Shown here: one piece after another, positions 1 to 8,934 of the stretch
Layout: each line of letters begins with the position of its first letter
Position numbering within the stretch: the first letter of the stretch is position 1
Assembly (NCBI RefSeq): GCF_937988725.1
Contig: NZ_CALKHS010000010.1
Coordinates: forward strand, 1,178,001 to 1,242,000
Source: an uncultured Castellaniella sp.
Lineage (GTDB): Bacteria; Pseudomonadota; Gammaproteobacteria; Burkholderiales; Burkholderiaceae_B
DNA: 64,000 nt
Reading direction: 5' to 3'
The notes under the pieces: generated by a model
Seen by the model: the letters and a program-made list of their open reading frames with translations, nothing else
What the model was told of the DNA's origin: nothing
The model's database searches: none
Made by a program: the position numbers and the translations under genes

Positions 1-811
1 CGCCTCGATCCGTGTCGATCACGATGGGACTGCCCGGCGTCGCCGCCTGAAGCTGGGCCAAGGTGACCGTGAGGGACGAGGCGGCGGGCGCGCCGCCGCC
101 CGGCGTGCCGGTTTCGCCCGCGAAGACGAACTCCAGGGATGACGGAGCGGCCGGAGCGGAGAAGGTGAACGTCCCTTCCACACCCGCGGCCGTATCGGCC
201 TCGCTGATGGTGAAGGTGCCCGGCACAAACACCGGCAGACCTTCCAGAGTCTTGTCGTTGTCATCGGGGACGTTAATCGTCGGAGCGGCCGGTTCCGGCG
301 TCGGCGCCAGCACGTCCGCCGCTGTCGGCGTCGGCGCCGCACCGCCCAGTTGCACGAACTCCGGCGTTTCCACGCCCTGGCGCGGGTAGGCCAGATCCAG
401 AGGGGACACGGCTTCGGTGACGCTGGCCAGGCGCGTGAAGCTGGCGCCGCCGCCACCGCCGCCGGTCAGCACCGCCGCGGTCGGATCCAGGACAGCGAAC
501 GGATCTTGCCCCGCATCCAGGGCAGCCAGGACCTGGTCGGCAACGGGGTCGGCCGGCACAGCCACGGCGTGTTCAGCCGGCTGGGGCTGGGCCTGAGCCA
601 GGTCGGCGGACACCAGCATGTCGGTGTTCTGGCCAAGGATCACGGCCGGCACCCCGTCGACCTGCAGGATCACCGAGGCCCCCTCGTCCGTCAGGATGCT
701 GGCGTTGACAGGCACTCGCATGCCTTCATGCAGGGCGATCAGTTGTCCCTCAGCAGTGCGCATCCAGGCTTTGCCTGTGACGTGAGAGATCAGGACGGTA
801 TCGGTGGCCAT
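1..811 (-). CDS. LapA-like giant adhesin, N-terminal part (retention module), truncated by window edge
   Basis: The frame is open from ATG at 811 to the window edge, giving 270 residues of a longer protein. There is no signal peptide, as expected for a type I secretion substrate, whose export signal lies at the C terminus. Residues 1-110 resemble the N-terminal retention module of LapA-type adhesins. A TAAV motif at 111-114 fits the di-alanine site cut by LapG-type proteases, and a six-glycine run follows at 117-122. From about residue 175 a Pro/Asp/Thr-rich stretch begins what looks like the extracellular repeat region. The secretion genes lie just upstream on the same strand. Expected role: cell-surface anchoring and biofilm adhesion. 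The family is inferred; the C terminus is not visible. Confidence 0.8.
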   Translation of the reverse strand, partial: MATDTVLISHVTGKAWMRTAEGQLIALHEGMRVPVNASILTDEGASVILQVDGVPAVILGQNTDMLVSADLAQAQPQPAEHAVAVPADPVADQVLAALDAGQDPFAVLDPTAAVLTGGGGGGASFTRLASVTEAVSPLDLAYPRQGVETPEFVQLGGAAPTPTAADVLAPTPEPAAPTINVPDDNDKTLEGLPVFVPGTFTISEADTAAGVEGTFTFSAPAAPSSLEFVFAGETGTPGGGAPAASSLTVTLAQLQAATPGSPIVIDTDRG

Positions 812-974
812 TGAGCGTTCCCCAGAGATTAAATTCGGTCGCGTCTGCCGGGGCGCGCGCAGGCGCCAGGGCGACAATCTTGAGGGGGCATGCTACCAAT
901 GTAAGGAAATGATGCCTATTGGCGTGGACGACAATTCGAAGCCATGGCCGGGCGGCCTCGAAGCCCGCATCGAA

Positions 975-1610
975 TCACACATCCACGCCGCGCCGCGCGT
1001 GCTGGTCGATCCCATGCACCCGCAGCGCCAGCATCAGGCGGTCGGTGACGCCCATTTTTTCGAAGATGGCGGAAATGTGCGCCCGCACGGTGCGCTCGGT
1101 GATGCCCAGGCTGTCGGCGATGGACTGGTTCGAATGGCCTTGGGCGACGTAGCGGGCGACGTCGCGTTCGCGGGCGGTCAGGTCCCGGGCCCAGTCCTGA
1201 TCGGGTTCGGGCACGGCTTGGCCGATCTGGCTGAGCATCCGGGTCAGCATGCTCTTGCCGACCCAGATTTCGCCGCCCATGACGTGGCGCAGGACGCGGT
1301 CCAGGCCCTGGACCGGCATGTAGGCATGCACGTAGCCGACGGCCCCGGCCACCAGGGCGCGCTGGCCTTCGGGGTCGCCGGGATGGGTGCTGGCCACCAC
1401 GATCTGCAGGCCAGCGGGAATGGACGGAATCTGCGAACCGGCCGTGGGCAGCAGGCGGGCATCCATGATGACCATCACTCCCCGGCGTCCCCAGGGGGCC
1501 AGGTCGGCCAGCTTGGTGCCATGCGCCGGCGCCCAATCGGCCTGCGACAGGCTCGACCAATGCCGATAGAGCGACTCGTCCGCCGTGAGCAACAGAACCG
1601 GTAAGGTCAT
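975..1610 (-). CDS. LuxR-family transcriptional regulator with degenerate receiver domain
   Basis: About 211 residues. The C-terminal third is a GerE/LuxR helix-turn-helix with the sequence LTARERDVARYVAQGHSNQS and the RTVRAHISAIFEKMGV recognition region. The N-terminal half has receiver-like spacing (an acidic pair near the start and an Asp in VMVIMDARL), but the usual conserved Lys is replaced in GAVGYVHAY, so phosphorylation control is doubtful. I chose the ATG at 1610 because a purine-rich AAGGGGG lies about 7 bases upstream; an ATG at 1616 is also possible. The gene sits between the adaptor gene (13-base gap) and the adhesin, so it probably controls the adhesin or the cluster. The target is inferred. 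Confidence 0.8.
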   Translation of the reverse strand: MTLPVLLLTADESLYRHWSSLSQADWAPAHGTKLADLAPWGRRGVMVIMDARLLPTAGSQIPSIPAGLQIVVASTHPGDPEGQRALVAGAVGYVHAYMPVQGLDRVLRHVMGGEIWVGKSMLTRMLSQIGQAVPEPDQDWARDLTARERDVARYVAQGHSNQSIADSLGITERTVRAHISAIFEKMGVTDRLMLALRVHGIDQHARRGVDV

Positions 1611-1623
1611 GATCATTCCCCCT

Positions 1624-2985
1624 TCAGCGTTCGCGGAACGCATTGGAATGCGCTCGCAAAACGGGTTTCAGCAGATACTGCATCAAGGTGCGCTTGCCCG
1701 TCAGGATGTGGACTTCGGCCATCATCCCGGGGATGATGGGCCGCTCGTCGCTGCCGACGTAGGCTTTTTCGGTGCGGACCTTGACCAGATAGTAGGAATT
1801 GCCTTTTTCATCGGTGATGGAGTCCGCGCCGATTTCCTCCACGTGGCCCTGCAGGCCGCCGTAGATGGAAAAGTCATAGGCGGTGAATTTGACTTCCGCC
1901 TTCTGGCCCGGATACAGGAAACCGATGTCGCGCGGATTGACCTTCACTTCCAGCAGCAGGGTGTCGTCGGACGGGACGATTTCCATGATGTCCTTGCCCG
2001 GCTGCACGACGCCGCCGATGGTGTTGGCCGTCAGGGTCTTGACCGTGCCGTTGACCGGCGAACGGATGTTGGACGAGGTGACCCGGTCCGCCAGGGCGAT
2101 CTGGCTTTCCAGCAGGGACGACAGCTTGGCCCGGGTGTCGGACAGTTCCGTGCGGGCCTGGTTGCGGAAGGTGACCTCGGTCTCGCCCAGCTTGGCCTGG
2201 GCTTCCTGGATGGCGGCCTGGATCTTGTCGATCTGCGCCGCCGCCGATTTCTGGTCGCCGCAGTATTTCGCCACGTCGCGCTGCAGGCGCAGCAGATCCA
2301 CCTGCGACACGGCGCCGCTGGCCAGCAGCGGCTTGGTCATGGAATATTCGCGCGACGACAGGCTGCAGGCGGTGGCCGCCTGATCGCGGTTGGCGATGGT
2401 GGAACGCAGTTCCTGCTGGCGCTGGTTCAGCTGTTCCTGGGCGACCTGCAGATTGGCCTGCAATTCGCGGGTGCGCGCCTGCCAGACGTTGCGTTCCTGC
2501 TCGGCCAGATTAGGGGCCTGTTCCACGACATCGGCCGGCGCCTGGAAAGGCGTGTTGTTGGCGATGGCTTCCAGGCGGGCGACCTTGGCCTTCAGGGCCA
2601 GGGATTCGGCCCGGTTTTCCCCCAGCGACGAGGAATACCGCGTCGGGTCGATGCGCAGCAGGACCTGGTTCTTGACGACCTTGTCGCCGGGGCGCACCAG
2701 GATTTCCTGGACGACGCCGCCGTCCAGGCTTTGCACGACCTGCACCTGGCGGGACGGCACAACCTTGCCTTCGCCGCGCACGACTTCGTCGATTTCCGCA
2801 GTGGAAGCCCAGAAAATCAGCACGCCCAGCGTCAGCAGCGACATCCAGATCAGCGTCCGCGAACCCCGGGTGCGCTGCTGGCTGAGCGCCCAGGTGGCGT
2901 CGCCGATCATGTCCTTGCCGCCGCCGTGATGGTCGGGGGCGAACGTGGCGCGCAGGCGGTCGAACCAATGTGGTAGCAATCCCAT
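1624..2985 (-). CDS. HlyD-family type I secretion periplasmic adaptor (LapC-type)
   Basis: 453 residues, the usual size for this family. A short cytoplasmic N terminus is followed by one membrane segment near residues 48-68 (MSLLTLGVLIFWAS). A lipoyl/barrel-sandwich segment begins at GEGKVVPSRQVQVVQSLDGG. A long coiled-coil hairpin covers roughly residues 120-300, and a beta-barrel region follows (SPVNGTVKTLTANTIGGVV). The protein links the inner-membrane ABC exporter to the TolC-like outer membrane channel. It starts 4 bases after the exporter stop, so the two are probably translated from one message. Substrate inferred from neighbourhood: the adhesin at the window edge. Confidence 0.93.
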   Translation of the reverse strand: MGLLPHWFDRLRATFAPDHHGGGKDMIGDATWALSQQRTRGSRTLIWMSLLTLGVLIFWASTAEIDEVVRGEGKVVPSRQVQVVQSLDGGVVQEILVRPGDKVVKNQVLLRIDPTRYSSSLGENRAESLALKAKVARLEAIANNTPFQAPADVVEQAPNLAEQERNVWQARTRELQANLQVAQEQLNQRQQELRSTIANRDQAATACSLSSREYSMTKPLLASGAVSQVDLLRLQRDVAKYCGDQKSAAAQIDKIQAAIQEAQAKLGETEVTFRNQARTELSDTRAKLSSLLESQIALADRVTSSNIRSPVNGTVKTLTANTIGGVVQPGKDIMEIVPSDDTLLLEVKVNPRDIGFLYPGQKAEVKFTAYDFSIYGGLQGHVEEIGADSITDEKGNSYYLVKVRTEKAYVGSDERPIIPGMMAEVHILTGKRTLMQYLLKPVLRAHSNAFRER

Positions 2986-2989
2986 GATG

Positions 2990-5260
2990 TCAGCTCCTGC
3001 GGGCGCCGCCGATGCGGCCCTGGCGCAGGGCCTCGACCACCTGGGCCTTGGGACCGTCGGCCACGATGCGGCCGTGGTCGATGACCATCAGCCGGTCGAC
3101 CAGGTCCAGCAGCGAGGTGCGGTGCGTGACCAGGATCATGGTCTTGCCCTGGCTGGCCGCCCGCAGGCGGGCCTTCAGCTGGGATTCGCTCTGGTGGTCC
3201 ATGTTGCTGCTGGGCTCGTCCAGCAGCAGGATCTGCGGATCATTGACCAGCGCCCGGGCGATGGCGATGGATTGGCGCTGCCCCCCCGACAGCGAATCGC
3301 CGCGTTCGCCCACGATCATGTTGTAGCCTTCCGGATGGGCGGCCGCGAATTCGTCCACGCCGGCCAGCTGGGCCGCCCGCAGCACGTCTTCGTCCGAGGC
3401 GAAGGGGGATGCGATGGTCAGGTTGTGCTTCAGGGTGCCGTAGAACAGCACGGGATCCTGGGGCACGTAGCCGATGGTGCGGCGCACGTCGGCCGGATCG
3501 ATCTGGTTCAGATCGATGCCGTCGACCAGAATGGCCCCCTGCACCGGCGCATACAGTTTCAGCACCAGCTTTTCCAGCGTGGTCTTGCCCGAGCCGATGC
3601 GCCCGATGATGCCGACCTTTTCACCCGGCTGGATCCGGAAGCTGACGTCGTCCAGCGCCGCCATCTGGGTATTGGGATAGGCGAAGGTCACGCCCTGGAA
3701 CTCGATCCCGCCGCGCAGTTGCGGGCGCGGCATGAAGGCGCGGTCCGCGGGGCGTTCCACCGGCATGGACATGTAGTTGTCGATGGACTTCAGGGACGCC
3801 TTGGCGTTGTGATACTGCATCATCAGGCCCACGACCTGCCCCAGCGGCGCCAGGCAGCGCCCGGAGATCATGGACGCGGCGATGATGCCGCCCATGGTCA
3901 TGCCGTCCTGCACCAGATAGACGCCGATCACCACCACGCTGATGTTGACCAGTTGCTGGCAGGTCTGCACGAAGCTGACCGTGACGGAGGACGTGAGCTT
4001 GATGTGCGCCCCCAGTTCGGCCAGCCAGCGGGTGGATTCTTCCCACATGCGCTGCGAATGGCTCTGGGCGTTCAGGGCCTTGACGGTTTCCATGCCGTTC
4101 AGGGCCTCGATCAGGCCGGCGTTGCGCTGCGCCCCGGCCTGGAAGGATTCCAGGGTCATCTTTTCGACCCGGGCCAGGGAAAACAGCGACACGAACAGGA
4201 TGATCAGGATGGCCACGATGGGCGGCGCCACCATCCAGGGGGAGATCCAGGCCAGCACCGCCAGGAACAGCACGACGAACGGCAGGTCCACCAGGGTGGT
4301 GAGGCTGGCGGACGCGATGAAGTCGCGCACGGACTCGAAGGAGCGCAGGTTCGACGCGAAGGAGCCGACCGACACCGGCCGGCTTTCCATGCGCAGGTCC
4401 AGCACCTGTTCCATGATGCGCGAGGACAATTCCACGTCGACGCGTTTGCTGGCGATATCGACCACGTAGGCGCGGATCGCCGTCAGCGCCAGGTTGAACA
4501 CCATGGCCAGGGCGATGCCGATGGTCAGCGCCCACAGCGTTTCGACCGCGCTGTTGGGAATGACGCGATCGTAGATGTTCATCGTGTACAGCGGCATGAC
4601 CAGGGCGAAGATGTTGATCAGCACCGCGGCCGCGACGGCATCGCGGTAGAGCTTCCAGTTGCCCAGCATGGCGGCCCAGAACCAGTGGCCGCTGCGCGCC
4701 CGCATGTGGGCGTCCTGGGTGCGGTCCTCGGTCCGGTATTTCGGCCGCACGAAGGCGGCCAGGCCGGCGTATTCGATTTCCAGGTCCGCCTTGTGGACTT
4801 CGACGGGTTCCGGGGATTCCGGGTACTGCACCAGATACTGGTCGGCGCGTTCGCGGATCAGCACGCAGGTACGCTGGTTTTTCAGGAACAGGATGGCGGG
4901 AAACACGCTGCGCGACCAGCCGCCCAGTTTGCGGCGCACGATGCGCGCGCTGCACTGCGCCCGGCCGGCGGCCCGCGTCAGCAGCGACGGCGTCAGGCAT
5001 TGATCGACCAGCGGCAGGCCCGAAGACAATTGCTGCGCCGTGCACGGACGACCCAGCAGCTGGGTGACCAGGACCAGGCTGGCCAGCAGGGGATCGTCAT
5101 GCAGCTGGTGCGGCGTCGCGCCGGGCAGCTCAGGCCCCCGGTCCGCCGCGGCGGCGCCCGACGACGCAGCGCCCCCGGGCGTCGTCGCCCGGGGCGGGGA
5201 ATCGGGTTGGGGGGATTCGGGCTGCGCGGCCATGGCGGCGTCAGAGGATGTTGTCGTCAT
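2990..5260 (-). CDS. Type I secretion ABC exporter, permease plus ATPase (LapB-type)
   Basis: 756 residues. A low-complexity Ala/Pro/Ser-rich head of about 50 residues precedes a C39-like domain that lacks the catalytic Cys, so it should recognise rather than cut the substrate. Six membrane helices lie in roughly residues 195-490. The nucleotide-binding domain has Walker A GRIGSGKTT near 550, the signature LSGGQRQ near 660 and Walker B ILLLDEPSS near 678. It powers export of large RTX/LapA-type proteins across the inner membrane. The start overlaps the 73-residue gene upstream by 20 bases, suggesting translational coupling. Confidence 0.95.
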   Translation of the reverse strand: MTTTSSDAAMAAQPESPQPDSPPRATTPGGAASSGAAAADRGPELPGATPHQLHDDPLLASLVLVTQLLGRPCTAQQLSSGLPLVDQCLTPSLLTRAAGRAQCSARIVRRKLGGWSRSVFPAILFLKNQRTCVLIRERADQYLVQYPESPEPVEVHKADLEIEYAGLAAFVRPKYRTEDRTQDAHMRARSGHWFWAAMLGNWKLYRDAVAAAVLINIFALVMPLYTMNIYDRVIPNSAVETLWALTIGIALAMVFNLALTAIRAYVVDIASKRVDVELSSRIMEQVLDLRMESRPVSVGSFASNLRSFESVRDFIASASLTTLVDLPFVVLFLAVLAWISPWMVAPPIVAILIILFVSLFSLARVEKMTLESFQAGAQRNAGLIEALNGMETVKALNAQSHSQRMWEESTRWLAELGAHIKLTSSVTVSFVQTCQQLVNISVVVIGVYLVQDGMTMGGIIAASMISGRCLAPLGQVVGLMMQYHNAKASLKSIDNYMSMPVERPADRAFMPRPQLRGGIEFQGVTFAYPNTQMAALDDVSFRIQPGEKVGIIGRIGSGKTTLEKLVLKLYAPVQGAILVDGIDLNQIDPADVRRTIGYVPQDPVLFYGTLKHNLTIASPFASDEDVLRAAQLAGVDEFAAAHPEGYNMIVGERGDSLSGGQRQSIAIARALVNDPQILLLDEPSSNMDHQSESQLKARLRAASQGKTMILVTHRTSLLDLVDRLMVIDHGRIVADGPKAQVVEALRQGRIGGARRS

Positions 5261-5462
5261 CGGGAATCAGATCCAGCGCGTCACGCAGACGCTGGCGCGC
5301 GCTCTTGCGCAGATTGAGTTTTTCGAGCGCCTGGGGAGGGAGGTCCGTCAGCCGCAGCGACCCGTTGGCGATCAATGCATCGATCAGATCTTCCAGGACC
5401 CGGATGAATCCGGCATCCAGTTGTGAAAGATCCTGCTTGATGCGGTCGTGATCAGAGGCCAT
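5241..5462 (-). CDS. Small conserved-looking hypothetical protein inside the secretion operon
   Basis: 73 residues, not recognised. The sequence is highly charged, soluble-looking and mostly helical by composition (MASDHDRIKQDLSQLDAGF at the start, LIPDDDNIL at the end). There is no signal peptide or membrane segment. It overlaps the exporter gene by 20 bases and lies 100 bases after the TolC-like gene, all on the same strand. That placement argues for a real gene made with the secretion apparatus, perhaps an accessory or chaperone-like factor, but this is inference only. Confidence 0.65.
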   Translation of the reverse strand: MASDHDRIKQDLSQLDAGFIRVLEDLIDALIANGSLRLTDLPPQALEKLNLRKSARQRLRDALDLIPDDDNIL

Positions 5463-5562
5463 CAGCCCTTCCTTGTTCCACAGAGAAAACCGGGTTGCCT
5501 GCCCGGCAACCCGTTGGTCTTCGTACCGGGGCGGGCCGGACCGGCCCGCCGTTGTCGCCGGA

Positions 5563-7053
5563 TCAATTCCAGCCGCTGGCGCCCTTTTTACCGGTCTGGC
5601 CCGTGGGGGCGAGCACCGGGGGCTTCATGCCGCCCTGGTAATTCACCTGCACGGGTTGCAAGCGGCTGGTATCGGGCAAGGGCGTCACGCAAGCCTTCAG
5701 GATTTCATCCGGAAACTGCAGCTTGCCGGCCTCGTCGGGTTGTTCCTGGTAGGGATCGCCCAGGCCCAGCGCCGGCAGCACGCGATGCGACAGGCTGAGC
5801 CAGCGGAATTCCGCGACCCGCAGGTCGAAGGCGCCGTTGGTCAGGGCCTGGCGAGCATCGAACAGTTCGTTTTCCGTATCCAGCAGGTCGAGCAGCGTGC
5901 GCTGGCCGATCTTGAACTGTTGCAGGTACGCCACGCGAACCTGGGAGATGTCGCGTTCGTGCTGCTGCAGGAAGGGCATCTGCAGGCGCAGGCGCACGAC
6001 GTTGTTCCAGGCGATGGAGAGTTCCTGCTGCACGTTGCGGCACGTGTAGTCGCGCACGTCGCGGGCCGCGTAGGTCTGCGCGGCCGTCTGGCGCACGCGG
6101 GCGCTGTCGGCGCCGCCGCGGAACAGGTTGAAGCTAGCCATCAACTGAACGTTGGAGCTTTGCACCGACGAGTCGTTGATGTAGGGCGGATCGGAACGGT
6201 CCCGCCCGGTCGCGGCGCGCAGTTCCAGCGTGGGAGAGAAACGCCCTTTCGCCGAGGCGTTGCCGCGCTCGGCCGCCTGCACCAGGGCCTGCTTGGCCAG
6301 CACGCTGGGGTTCACCCGCACCGACGGGATGAAATCCGTGGGATCCTTGGGCAGGTCCTTTTCCACATCGGGGACTTCGGCCATGGTGTCGGCCGGCACC
6401 TTGCCGATGATCCGTTGGTAGCGCTGGGTGACGTCGTTGAGATTGCCGCTGGCGGTCATCAGATTGGTCTGCGCCAGGGCCACCCGGGCCTGCGCCTGGA
6501 CTTCGTCCACGCCCCGGCCCACGCCCGAATCGCTGCGTTCGGAGATCTGCTTGAGGATGTCGGTGTGCAGCTTGTAGTTCTGCTCGGCCAGGCGGACCTG
6601 TTCCCGATACCGCTGCACGTCCAGATACGCCTGCGTGGCCTGCTGGGCCATGTCGTCGACCGTGGCTTTCAGGGTGTAGTAGTCCGCCAGCTTTTCAAAG
6701 CCCAGCTGGCGCACGTCGTTGATCGTGGAGAAGCCGTCGAACAGCAACTGGCGCAGCGACAGGCTGTAGCCCGTCCGCGTCCAGTCGGTGGACCCGCTGG
6801 CTTCGCTGCTGCCGCGGTATTCGCGGCCGGTCCAGCCCTGCAGGTTGACTTCGGGCAGCAGGCGGCCGCGGCCGACCTTCTGGCCTTCCAGGCTGGATTG
6901 GAAGTTCTGGAACTGGGCGCCGATTTCGGGGTTGTTGAGAACCGCGGATTCCACGGCCTGCTGCAGGGAGATGTTGTCCGCGGATGCGGCCGCCGAGAAC
7001 GCCAGCGCCACGGCGGCGCCCAGCAAAGTGAGGGTGGTTTTATGGTTTTTCAT
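5563..7053 (-). CDS. TolC-family outer membrane channel for type I secretion (LapE-type)
   Basis: 496 residues. The N terminus is a signal peptide (KTTLTLLGAAVALAFSAAAS). Two repeats of the TolC fold follow, with long helical stretches (about residues 150-210 and 340-410) and the outer-membrane-efflux pattern NPEIGAQFQNF near the start. The C terminus carries a Pro/Lys/Gly-rich tail after the barrel-tunnel region. It would complete the export path with the adaptor and ABC exporter downstream. It is the first gene of the leftward cluster, so the cluster promoter probably lies in the AT-rich region 7,054-7,450. Confidence 0.92.
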   Translation of the reverse strand: MKNHKTTLTLLGAAVALAFSAAASADNISLQQAVESAVLNNPEIGAQFQNFQSSLEGQKVGRGRLLPEVNLQGWTGREYRGSSEASGSTDWTRTGYSLSLRQLLFDGFSTINDVRQLGFEKLADYYTLKATVDDMAQQATQAYLDVQRYREQVRLAEQNYKLHTDILKQISERSDSGVGRGVDEVQAQARVALAQTNLMTASGNLNDVTQRYQRIIGKVPADTMAEVPDVEKDLPKDPTDFIPSVRVNPSVLAKQALVQAAERGNASAKGRFSPTLELRAATGRDRSDPPYINDSSVQSSNVQLMASFNLFRGGADSARVRQTAAQTYAARDVRDYTCRNVQQELSIAWNNVVRLRLQMPFLQQHERDISQVRVAYLQQFKIGQRTLLDLLDTENELFDARQALTNGAFDLRVAEFRWLSLSHRVLPALGLGDPYQEQPDEAGKLQFPDEILKACVTPLPDTSRLQPVQVNYQGGMKPPVLAPTGQTGKKGASGWN

Positions 7054-7704
7054 GCGTCAATTCTCCTCTGGGACATCAGCCTGGGCAGCCACGCGGCTTT
7101 CCGACAGTGCCCGGACGAACAAATACAACTTATATCGTCAGAAACAAGTGGAATCTATTACACACGTACACGGCGCCACACAGACCCAAAGAGGGAGAAG
7201 ACTGTCAAGACGGCTGTCCGCACCGGATGTAACAACGAAATGGTTTCAATACCATGACGACACCAGTGTTATTGGAACATTGGGAGCACCTGGGCAAACG
7301 CCCACTGGCAAGTCGGAGCCACTGACTTCTGGCCAGTGTTCTTGAAGCATGAACTTGCGTCTTCTGTATGTTTAAGTGTTGCAAATACGGTTGCATTGTA
7401 CAAACCAGATTCACTTGTGACCAGTATTGACAATGATCAAATCGATATAAATGAAGTTAAAAAGTATTACCCGCCCGGGAGGCCATGATACTGCCTTCCC
7501 CCTGGCCGGGAAACACGGTATAAACCAGAGTATCTTTGCCGGAGTCCCCCTTGCCCGCCTTCCACGAGATCACCCGTCCCGCAGCCGTCCGCCGCCCTGC
7601 CCGTCCCGGCATTCCGGCGGGTGCGGATGCCGCGACGGCATGACGGGCGCCGGCATGCCGCCATCCCTTCAGCCCGGCGGCGGCGGATCCGCGCGGCGGC
7701 CGGC
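7054..7704. other. Gene-free, AT-rich intergenic region upstream of the secretion cluster
   Basis: About 650 bases without a convincing gene. The part from roughly 7,090 to 7,460 is clearly richer in A+T than the flanking genes, as expected for a promoter region serving the leftward tolC-like gene. It contains the hairpin at 7303-7338. The right-hand part (7,460-7,700) is GC-rich and holds the upstream region of the SpmA/SpmB-like gene. I could not assign a -35/-10 pair with confidence. Confidence 0.5.
7303..7338. promoter_or_regulatory. Inverted repeat / hairpin in the tolC-like upstream region
   Basis: Arms CACTGGC (7303-7309) and GCCAGTG (7332-7338) pair perfectly. They are extended inward by AAGTC (7310-7314) with GACTT (7324-7328), leaving a 9-base loop and a 3-base bulge. 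There is no T-run, so it is not an obvious terminator. It could be a regulator-binding palindrome or a structured leader of the cluster transcript. Confidence 0.45.
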
Positions 7705-8934
7705 ATGCTGAACATTCTCTGGCTCGGGTTTTTCCTGGTCGCGGCGGCCGCCGGGCTCTTCCAGTGGCTGGCGCTGGGCGATCCGGCCGTCTTCTCCCGC
7801 CTGATCGCCAGCCTGTTCGACATGGCCGACCTGTCGGTCAAGCTGATGCTGCTGCTGTTCGGCACCCTGACCCTGTGGATGGGGTTCCTGCGCATCGCGG
7901 AATCCGCCGGCCTGGTCCAGGGTCTGGCCCGGCTGCTGGGGCCGCTGTTCCGGCGGCTGATGCCGGAGGTGCCGGCCGGACACCCGGCGTTGGGTCTGAT
8001 GACGCTGAATTTCGCGGCCAACGCCCTGGGGCTGGACAACGCCGCCACCCCCATCGGGCTGCGCGCCATGCATGCGCTGCAGGATCTGAACCCCGAACCC
8101 AGGACCGCCACCAACGCGCAGATCCTGTTCCTGGTGCTGAATTCCTCGTCCCTGACCCTGTTGCCCGTCTCGATCTTCATGTACCGGGCGCAACAGGGCG
8201 CGCCGGATCCGACGCTGGTGTTCCTGCCCATCCTGCTGGCGACCTCGGCCTCGACGCTGGCGGGCCTGCTGTCCGTGGCGTTCATGCAGCGCCTGCGGCT
8301 GCGCGATCCCGTGGTCCTGGCCTGGCTGGGCGGGGGCGCCCTGCTGCTGGGCGGCTTCATGGCCGTCCTGGCCAGCCTGAGCGCCGGCGCCGTGGCGGCC
8401 CTGTCGTCCCTGCTGGGCAATCTGGTGCTGTTCGGCGTCATCATCGCCTTCCTGGCGGTCGGCGCCTGGAAGCGGATCCCGGTGTACGAAAGCTTCATCG
8501 AAGGCGCCCGCGACGGCTTCGACGTCTGCAAGAACCTGCTGCCCTATCTGGTCGCCATGCTCTGCGCCATCGGCGTGCTGCGGGCGTCCGGCGCGCTGGA
8601 CATGGTGCTGGACGCCATCCGCTGGACGGTGCACGGGATGGGCCTGGACACGCGTTTCGTGGACGCCCTGCCCACGGCCCTGGTCAAGCCGTTTTCGGGC
8701 AGCGCGGCGCGGGCGCTGCTGATCGAGACCATGCAGCATTCGGGGCCCGACAGCTTCGCGTCGCTGCTGGCCGCGACCGTCCAGGGCAGCACCGAAACCA
8801 CGTTCTACGTGCTGGCCGTCTATTTCGGCGCGGTCGGCATCCAGCGGGCCCGCCACGCGGTGGGTTGCGCCCTGCTGGCCGACCTGGCCGGCGTGCTGGC
8901 TTCGATCGGAGTGTGCTACTGGTTTTTCGCCTAG
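7705..8934 (+). CDS. SpmA-SpmB-like nucleoside-recognition (Gate) domain membrane protein
   Basis: About 409 residues from the ATG at 7705 (MLNILWLGFFLVAAAAG); the open frame extends further upstream but that part is Arg-rich and unlikely to be coding. Around ten hydrophobic helices are visible. The first half, with NFAANALGLDNAATPIGLRA, matches SpmA; the second half, with ALVKPFSGSAARALLIETM and a GSTETTFYVLAVYFGAVG segment, matches SpmB, so both are fused in one chain. The families are named from sporulation genes, but homologues occur in non-sporulating Gram-negatives, where the transported or sensed substrate is unknown. Its stop overlaps the convergent gene by 4 bases. Confidence 0.85.
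   Translation: MLNILWLGFFLVAAAAGLFQWLALGDPAVFSRLIASLFDMADLSVKLMLLLFGTLTLWMGFLRIAESAGLVQGLARLLGPLFRRLMPEVPAGHPALGLMTLNFAANALGLDNAATPIGLRAMHALQDLNPEPRTATNAQILFLVLNSSSLTLLPVSIFMYRAQQGAPDPTLVFLPILLATSASTLAGLLSVAFMQRLRLRDPVVLAWLGGGALLLGGFMAVLASLSAGAVAALSSLLGNLVLFGVIIAFLAVGAWKRIPVYESFIEGARDGFDVCKNLLPYLVAMLCAIGVLRASGALDMVLDAIRWTVHGMGLDTRFVDALPTALVKPFSGSAARALLIETMQHSGPDSFASLLAATVQGSTETTFYVLAVYFGAVGIQRARHAVGCALLADLAGVLASIGVCYWFFA

Noticed and set aside
2945..5317. A 790-residue open frame on the plus strand, antisense to the type I exporter
   Set aside because: High-GC genes commonly leave long antisense frames; this one is His/Gly/Arg/Gln-rich and lacks domain motifs, whereas the minus strand carries clear ABC exporter motifs.
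7205..7414. 69-residue frame in the AT-rich region before the tolC-like gene
   Set aside because: No ribosome-binding site or family; more probably regulatory DNA.
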